Assembly: GCA_902588855.1 (NCBI GenBank)
Contig: CACIQS010000003.1
Location: forward strand, 1 to 50,686
DNA: 50,686 nt
Direction: 5' to 3'
Origin: an uncultured Pelagibacteraceae bacterium
GTDB taxonomy: Bacteria; Pseudomonadota; Alphaproteobacteria; Pelagibacterales; Pelagibacteraceae
In this document: positions 45,713 through 50,686 of the stretch, piece after piece
How positions within the stretch are numbered: the first letter of the stretch is position 1
Layout of the letters: the number at the start of each line of letters is the position of its first letter
Made by a program: the position numbers and the translations under genes
Notes under the pieces: model-generated
The model's input: the letters and a program-made list of their open reading frames with translations, nothing else
The model's database searches: none
What the model was told of the DNA's origin: nothing

Positions 45713-46261
45713 TTAGTTAAAAATTTTTGCACCTCTTGTCATTGCAACTGCCCCTGTTCTTGAAGTGCTTATAAGTCCCAAGGGTTTTAATTTTTTACTC
45801 ATTTTATCAATTTCTCTTCTAAGTGCTGTTATTTGAATAACTGCAGATGATTTTGTTTCATCCAATACTACTGGGTTAAATTTTTTACAAGCATTTAAAC
45901 ATTTTTCAATTTTATTTTTTTTACCTACAATTTTAAACAAAGCCATCTCTTTAAAAATCACCTCTTTGTCATCTCTTTTAAATTCGCCAACTTTGTGAAC
46001 AGGTACTAATTTGGTTAATTGCAGTCTAATCTGATCGATTACTTGCGGTGTTCCAGTAGTAACAATTGTTATTCTTGATATATTTTTAACAGCATCAACT
46101 TCAGCTACTGCCAAAGATTCAATATTATAGCCTCTACCAGAAAACAAACCAACTACTCTAGCAAGAACTCCAGCTTCGTTATCTACCCATACAACAAATA
46201 TATAAGTATCTGATTTTTGTTTTATAGATGGAGTGCTATAAGCTGACCTTGATTTTGACAT
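45713..46261 (-). CDS. ilvH: Acetolactate synthase small (regulatory) subunit
   Basis: A 182-residue regulatory subunit. The N-terminal ACT domain (residues ~22-95) has VWVDNEAGVLARVVGLFSGRGYNIESL, the valine-binding motif; a C-terminal ALS_ss_C domain ends RTGAVAMTRG. It confers feedback control on IlvB, whose gene lies 5 nt upstream. About 20 extra residues precede the ACT domain. Confidence 0.95.
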   Translation of the reverse strand: MSKSRSAYSTPSIKQKSDTYIFVVWVDNEAGVLARVVGLFSGRGYNIESLAVAEVDAVKNISRITIVTTGTPQVIDQIRLQLTKLVPVHKVGEFKRDDKEVIFKEMALFKIVGKKNKIEKCLNACKKFNPVVLDETKSSAVIQITALRREIDKMSKKLKPLGLISTSRTGAVAMTRGAKIFN

Positions 46262-46266
46262 TTTGA

Positions 46267-48033
46267 TTAAACTAATGCTTTGCCTTTTCCTTTTATTTTA
46301 TTCTCTTCTTGATCGTTTGGTCCTAAGATCATTTGATTATGAGGTTTACCTGAAGGTATCATTGGGAAGCAATTTTCATTTGGATCCACATGACAATCAA
46401 AAATAACAGGGCCATTATAGTCAACCATTTCTTGAATTTTTTCATCTAGGTCTGATGGATCATCAGCTTTTATTCCTTTGCAACCATAAGCGTCAGCCAT
46501 TTTCATAAAATCTGGTAATGCCTCTGAATAACTCTCAGAATAATTCTTTTCATGAAGCAGTTCTTGCCATTGCCTTACCATTCCCATGTACTGATTATTC
46601 AAGATAAAAATCTTTATTGGTAAGTTGTATTGAACAGCTGTAGACATCTCTTGCATTGTCATTAAAACAGATGCTTCTCCAGCTATATCTATAACTAATT
46701 TTTCTGGGTGAGCTACTTGAACTCCAACAGCTGCGGGTAATCCATAACCCATAGTTCCTAATCCTCCTGAAGTCATCCATCTATTTGGTTTATTAAATTT
46801 ATAATGTTGAGCAGCCCACATTTGGTGCTGACCTACTTCTGTTGTTACATAAGTATCTTTATTTTTGGTCAACTCATAAAGTCTTTGAACAGCATGCTGA
46901 GGTTTTATGCTATCTTCACTATTAACGAAATTCAAAGAATTTTTGTTTCTCCATTTTTGAATTTGTTCCCACCATTTTGCAATATTGGGTTTGTTTGATT
47001 TACCATTGCCATTTTTCTTTTTAACAATTGTCTTATTAACTTTATCTATTACTTTTGTTACATCACCTACTATTGCAAGATCTACTTTAATAATTTTATT
47101 AATTGAAGATGGATCAATATCGATATGAACTTTTTTTGAATTTGGCGAAAACTCATCAATTTTACCTGTGATACGATCATCAAATCTCGCACCAATGTTT
47201 ATTAATAAATCACAGTCATGCATTGCATTATTTGCTTCATATGTTCCATGCATTCCTAACATTCCTAAAAACTGATTATCATCTCCTGGATAAGCACCAA
47301 GACCTTGTAAGGTTGAAGTAATTGGAAAACCTGTTAATTCAACAAATTTTCTAAGAGCGTCACTTGCTTTTGGTCCCGAGTTAATTACACCCCCGCCACT
47401 ATAAATTATTGGCTTCTTAGCTTTATTTATTAAACTAATTAATTGATCAATTTCATTGGCTGAAAACTTGTTATGAGATTTGCCATTAAGTTTTTTTTCT
47501 TTTTTTGGTTTATTATATTTTGCTTTTGCAAATTGAATATCTTTTGGGATATCAATTAATACTGGACCCGGTCTTCCAGTTGTTGCAACTTTGAAAGCTT
47601 CATGCATAACATCTGAAAGTTCATTAATATCTTTTACTAACCAGTTGTGCTTTGTGCATGGTCTTGTAATTCCTGTTGTATCACATTCTTGGAATGCATC
47701 CGTACCAATAAGGTGTGTTGGAACTTGACCTGAGATACAAACCATTGGAACTGAATCCATATATGCATCAGTTAATGCAGTAACTACATTAGTTGCACCA
47801 GGACCTGAAGTAACTAAAACAACACCTGGTTTTCCAGATGATCTTGCGTAACCTTCTGCTGCATGGCCTGCACCTTGTTCATGTCTTACAAGAATATGTT
47901 TGATTGATGGATGATTTTTTAATTCATCATATATCGGTAGTACAGCCCCACCAGGGTAGCCAAAAATATGGTTTACCTTTTGATCTTCAAGACACTTAAA
48001 TACAATTTCTGCTCCAGTTAATAATTTTGGCAT
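46267..48033 (-). CDS. ilvB: Acetolactate synthase large (catalytic) subunit
   Basis: A 588-residue ThDP-dependent enzyme. The catalytic Glu is in VRHEQGAGHAAEGYAR at the N-terminus; the central FAD-binding domain and C-terminal ThDP domain are complete. The ThDP motif begins IDIAGEAS instead of the textbook GDGS, as in other alphaproteobacterial IlvB proteins, followed by FILNNQYMGMVRQWQ. It condenses two pyruvates, or pyruvate and 2-ketobutyrate. A low-complexity basic insert (KKKNGNGKSNKPN) lies near residue 345. Confidence 0.95.
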   Translation of the reverse strand: MPKLLTGAEIVFKCLEDQKVNHIFGYPGGAVLPIYDELKNHPSIKHILVRHEQGAGHAAEGYARSSGKPGVVLVTSGPGATNVVTALTDAYMDSVPMVCISGQVPTHLIGTDAFQECDTTGITRPCTKHNWLVKDINELSDVMHEAFKVATTGRPGPVLIDIPKDIQFAKAKYNKPKKEKKLNGKSHNKFSANEIDQLISLINKAKKPIIYSGGGVINSGPKASDALRKFVELTGFPITSTLQGLGAYPGDDNQFLGMLGMHGTYEANNAMHDCDLLINIGARFDDRITGKIDEFSPNSKKVHIDIDPSSINKIIKVDLAIVGDVTKVIDKVNKTIVKKKNGNGKSNKPNIAKWWEQIQKWRNKNSLNFVNSEDSIKPQHAVQRLYELTKNKDTYVTTEVGQHQMWAAQHYKFNKPNRWMTSGGLGTMGYGLPAAVGVQVAHPEKLVIDIAGEASVLMTMQEMSTAVQYNLPIKIFILNNQYMGMVRQWQELLHEKNYSESYSEALPDFMKMADAYGCKGIKADDPSDLDEKIQEMVDYNGPVIFDCHVDPNENCFPMIPSGKPHNQMILGPNDQEENKIKGKGKALV

Positions 48034-48038
48034 TTCGC

Positions 48039-48068
48039 AATCTAGCTGAAGTTGTGCTGATTGGTCAA
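48039..48068 (-). promoter_or_regulatory. Possible promoter of ilvBHC giving a near-leaderless start
   Basis: On the minus strand TTGACC (48068-48063) and TAGATT (48044-48039) are separated by 18 nt. The -10 ends only 5 nt before ATG 48033, so the predicted transcript would start at or next to the start codon. There is no ribosome site and no leader-peptide attenuator in the 51-nt gap to miaA. Confidence 0.33.
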
Positions 48069-48084
48069 GGTTAGAATGGAAAAT

Positions 48085-48993
48085 TTAAATTTTTTTTAAA
48101 AATTTATTTATCTCAATTGGCTTTAGCTTAATCCAATCACTCATGTGACCACGGGCCCAAGTACTTTGTCTTTTGGCGTATTGTCTAGTTTTTATTGATA
48201 TTCGTTCTTTAATTTCATCAATTTTTTTTTCTTTAGCTAAATATTCCTTAATTTCATTTATTCCAATCGCTTTGTAAGCAGTCATTTGCTTTTTAATTTT
48301 GAGTTTTAAAAATTTTTTAACTTCATTTACAGCACCCATTTTAATCATTTTTCTAGTTCTTTGATGAATTCTTTCAACTAACTCTTCACGAGGGACATCA
48401 ATATAAATTTTAAAAAAATCCTCCTCTAAATAATTTGATTTAGTATTTTTAAACCACTCATGAAGAGATTTTTTTGTAAACTTTTTAACTTCAAAAGCTC
48501 TAATCGATCTTTGAGTATCTGTTGGATTAATGTTATTTTTTGAAAGAGGATCTAATTTCAATAATTGCTTATAGAATTTATTTTGACCAATTTTTTTATT
48601 TAAATTTCTAATTTGGTTTCTAAACTTTACTGGAATTTTTGGAATTTGTACTAAACCATCTGTCAAAGCTTTAAAATAAAGTCCAGTGCCTCCAACAATA
48701 ATTGGTATTTTTTTTCTTTTTCTAACTTCAATTATTTTCTTATTTGCAATTTTAAGCCAATCTCCAGTAGAAAAACTTTTCTTTGCATCTTGGAATCCAT
48801 AAAGATGATGTTTTATTGATTGAAATTTTTTAGGGTTGGGTCTTGCAGATAAAACTTTTAGCTGCTTATACACTTGCATGCTATCTGCATTAATAATTTC
48901 ACCTTTAATTTTTTTTGCAAGCTTAACCGCAAAACTTGATTTTCCTGATGCTGTGGGTCCTGAAATTAAAATTATCTTGGATTTCAAATCCAT
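48085..48993 (-). CDS. miaA: tRNA dimethylallyltransferase MiaA
   Basis: A 302-residue MiaA. Nucleotide-binding loop ISGPTASGKSSFAVKL, DSMQVYK (substrate Asp), GGTGLYFKAL and C-terminal RQYAKRQSTWARG are all visible. It adds the isopentenyl group to A37 of tRNAs reading UNN codons. It starts 2 nt after the degP-type gene stop and is likely co-transcribed with hflC, DUF2065 and degP; in many proteobacteria miaA lies next to hfq and hflKC. Confidence 0.95.
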   Translation of the reverse strand: MDLKSKIILISGPTASGKSSFAVKLAKKIKGEIINADSMQVYKQLKVLSARPNPKKFQSIKHHLYGFQDAKKSFSTGDWLKIANKKIIEVRKRKKIPIIVGGTGLYFKALTDGLVQIPKIPVKFRNQIRNLNKKIGQNKFYKQLLKLDPLSKNNINPTDTQRSIRAFEVKKFTKKSLHEWFKNTKSNYLEEDFFKIYIDVPREELVERIHQRTRKMIKMGAVNEVKKFLKLKIKKQMTAYKAIGINEIKEYLAKEKKIDEIKERISIKTRQYAKRQSTWARGHMSDWIKLKPIEINKFLKKI

Positions 48994-48995
48994 TA

Positions 48996-50411
48996 CTAAT
49001 CTAATTTAACACCAATATATCTTCGTTGATTTTGATTGTTGTAAATTGCAATTAAAATAGTTTTTTGATTTGAGTTTAATGCTTTTTGAGTAATTTCCCT
49101 CAAATCATCTGCAGATCTTATTTTTTTCTTCTGAACTTCTATAATAATACTATTTATCTCAATTGAGTTTACTAAAGGACTGTTGTTAGCCATATTGGTA
49201 ATTACTAATCCTGTCGTTTGGTTTGGTAATTTACGATTTTTTATATCCTCTTTGGTTAAAGGTCTTACTGATATTCGTAAACTTTCAATAATTTCATCTA
49301 AATTATTTTCATCTTTTTTTGGATTTTCGCTTACTTTGAAATCATCAGATGTTTCCAATCTTCCTAACAAAACTTTTTTAGTTATTTCTTTTTTATTTCT
49401 CCAAATTTTTACATCTACATTTTTACCAACATCTGTTCTTGCAACAATTGCTGGTAACTCTTTCATTTGCTTAATCTCAACCCCATTAAACTCTAAAATT
49501 ATATCTCCAGCCTGAATACCAGCTTTTTCAGAAGGACTATTTTCAGCAACACTAGCAACTAATGCACCTCTTGGTTTATCTAATTCTTCAGCCTCTGCAA
49601 TTTCTTTTGTTACATCTTGAATTCTTACACCTAACCAACCTCTCTTTGTTTCGCCAAATTCAATTAGTTGTTTAATTACTTGTTGGGCACTATTAGATGG
49701 AATGGAAAATCCTATACCAATAGATCCATTTCTTCCTAAAATAGCTGTATTAATTCCAATTACATTTCCTTCCATATCAAATAAAGGTCCACCTGAATTT
49801 CCTGAATTGATTGATGCATCTGTTTGAATAAAATCTTCATATCTTGATAACCCAATCGATCTGTTTCTTGCTGAAATAATTCCAGCAGTTACTGTTCCAC
49901 CAAGACCAAATGGATTTCCAATCGCTAAGACCCAATCACCAATTCTTGCTTTATCAGAGTCACCAAAGCCAACTGGTTTAAATTTTTCCTCTGTTTCTAA
50001 TTGTAATACTGCAATATCCATTAAAGGATCGGCACCAAGAACCTTTGCTTTATATTCTTGGTCTCCATTTACTCTAACAATGATATCATCAGCATCTTGA
50101 ATTACGTGATTATTTGTTACCACAATACCATTTTCATCTATGATAAATCCAGAACCTAAAGCTGCTGATTTTCTTTCTTGAGGAGTTCCAAATTCTTTAA
50201 ACATATCTTCAAATGGTGAACCTGGAGGGAATTGAAACGGAAGAGGGTTGCTATTAGTGACTACAGTAGTTGATGTAGATATATTTACTACAGATGGCAT
50301 TAATTTTTCTGCAAGATCTGCAAATGATGTTGGAACAGGTTTGGAGTTTGATTGTAGTGAAATACTTAAAGAAAATACAATTGTTAAAAATATAAGTTTT
50401 AATTTTTTCAT
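48996..50411 (-). CDS. degP: Periplasmic Do/DegP-family serine protease
   Basis: A 471-residue HtrA-family protease. Signal peptide MKKLKLIFLTIVFSLSISLQ is followed by a trypsin-like domain with triad His102 (TNNHVIQDA), Asp132 (DPLMDIAVL) and Ser206 (NSGNSGGPL), and two PDZ domains from ~245-340 and ~370-465. The Q-linker before the protease domain is shorter than in E. coli DegP. It degrades or refolds damaged envelope proteins. It lies 1 nt after the DUF2065 gene. Confidence 0.93.
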   Translation of the reverse strand: MKKLKLIFLTIVFSLSISLQSNSKPVPTSFADLAEKLMPSVVNISTSTTVVTNSNPLPFQFPPGSPFEDMFKEFGTPQERKSAALGSGFIIDENGIVVTNNHVIQDADDIIVRVNGDQEYKAKVLGADPLMDIAVLQLETEEKFKPVGFGDSDKARIGDWVLAIGNPFGLGGTVTAGIISARNRSIGLSRYEDFIQTDASINSGNSGGPLFDMEGNVIGINTAILGRNGSIGIGFSIPSNSAQQVIKQLIEFGETKRGWLGVRIQDVTKEIAEAEELDKPRGALVASVAENSPSEKAGIQAGDIILEFNGVEIKQMKELPAIVARTDVGKNVDVKIWRNKKEITKKVLLGRLETSDDFKVSENPKKDENNLDEIIESLRISVRPLTKEDIKNRKLPNQTTGLVITNMANNSPLVNSIEINSIIIEVQKKKIRSADDLREITQKALNSNQKTILIAIYNNQNQRRYIGVKLD

Positions 50412-50412
50412 A

Positions 50413-50598
50413 TTAACTTTTTATTAAATAAACAATTACAAAACCTATAACTGCAAAAATAAGTCCACCTGATCTTAGTTGACTATCTTTGACAAGTTCA
50501 AGTTTTTTAAGCATACTTTTCATTTTTGCTGGAAATAAGGCATACAAAATTCCCTCAATAAATAAAAAAAGACCAAAGGCTATGACTAGCTCATTCAT
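50413..50598 (-). CDS. DUF2065 small membrane protein
   Basis: A 61-residue protein with two hydrophobic helices (residues ~3-21 and ~45-60) separated by a basic loop. The pattern LFLFIEGILYALFPAKMK and SGGLIFAVIGFVIVYLI matches DUF2065 (YjeT-like) proteins, which lie next to hflKC in many proteobacteria. Here it sits between hflC and degP, so it may take part in membrane-protein quality control; function unknown. Confidence 0.85.
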   Translation of the reverse strand: MNELVIAFGLFLFIEGILYALFPAKMKSMLKKLELVKDSQLRSGGLIFAVIGFVIVYLIKS

Positions 50599-50605
50599 CT
50601 AAAAA

Positions 50606-50686
50606 TTATTGTTTAATGTCGGGATTTATATTTCCAAAAAATTTGAAAAATTCACTATCAGGAGACAAGATCATTGATGTTTCACC
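50606..50686 (-). CDS. hflC: HflC C-terminus (partial; gene begins beyond window)
   Basis: The last 26 codons and stop of a minus-strand gene. The visible residues GETSMILSPDSEFFKFFGN then INPDIKQ match the conserved C-terminus of HflC, the SPFH-domain regulator of the FtsH protease. The adjacent DUF2065 and DegP-type genes support this. Only the extreme tail is seen, so the call rests on a short motif plus context. Confidence 0.75.
   Translation of the reverse strand, partial: GETSMILSPDSEFFKFFGNINPDIKQ

Noticed and set aside
46267..48033. Inactive IlvB because the GDG of the ThDP motif reads AGEAS
   Set aside because: Alphaproteobacterial IlvB proteins commonly have this form, and catalytic Glu and the remaining ThDP residues are intact.

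Overview
This window reads as part of the genome of a SAR11 (Candidatus Pelagibacter-type) marine alphaproteobacterium. The evidence is very AT-rich DNA, gene spacing of a few bases with many 1-14 nt overlaps, no visible mobile elements, and a gene set of osmolyte and amino-acid uptake systems, 2-oxoglutarate dioxygenases and orphan transporters around conserved alphaproteobacterial core genes. The lineage call is inference from composition and gene content. I see no tRNA, rRNA, CRISPR array, insertion sequence or prophage.

Layout. (1) 1-8156: an osmolyte/quaternary-amine-like region. A gamma-butyrobetaine-hydroxylase-type dioxygenase (cut by the window edge) and a class II aldolase-family protein lie on the minus strand. 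Divergent from them on the plus strand are an orphan ProV-type ATPase, a hotdog thioesterase, a DMT permease, a GMC (choline-dehydrogenase-like) oxidoreductase, an isopenicillin-N-synthase-like dioxygenase and a GlpD lacking its C-terminal domain. (2) 8157-13598: a compact plus-strand cassette of luciferase-like flavin monooxygenase, DUF1185 protein, alpha/beta hydrolase, aldehyde dehydrogenase and a periplasmic binding protein. It looks like an undescribed catabolic pathway with its own uptake receptor. (3) 13631-26459: a long minus-strand block with two complete Liv-type (branched-chain amino-acid family) ABC transporters. Nested in it are AzlCD, a GlaH/CsiD-type glutarate hydroxylase, a divergent ProC-like reductase, an MFS permease and two unrecognised small proteins, one of 23 aa that is newly called here. 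(4) 26546-32207: LysE permease, DUF2805 protein and glutaredoxin, then a minus-strand operon of DadA-like oxidase, DMT permease, 2-hydroxyacid dehydrogenase, HDAC-like deacetylase and MsrB. (5) 32276-39269: the elongasome genes rodA, mrdA, mreD, mreC and mreB, translationally coupled to leuA. (6) 39372-44590: a dipeptide/oligopeptide ABC transporter with a fused double ATPase. (7) 44673-50686: ilvC, ilvH, ilvB, miaA, degP-type protease, a DUF2065 protein and the end of hflC.

How it fits together. Regions 1-3 couple high-affinity uptake of small nitrogenous or carboxylic compounds to short oxidative pathways. The lone binding protein of region 2 most plausibly feeds the first Liv permease (14877-18751), which has no receptor of its own in its operon; the two converge on a shared bidirectional terminator. 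Eight gene junctions use a TAATG stop/start overlap, so translational coupling is a general feature of the window. Best leads for new biology are the flavin-monooxygenase/DUF1185 cassette, the two small proteins inside the Liv operons, and the hairpin sitting directly on the LysE start codon.
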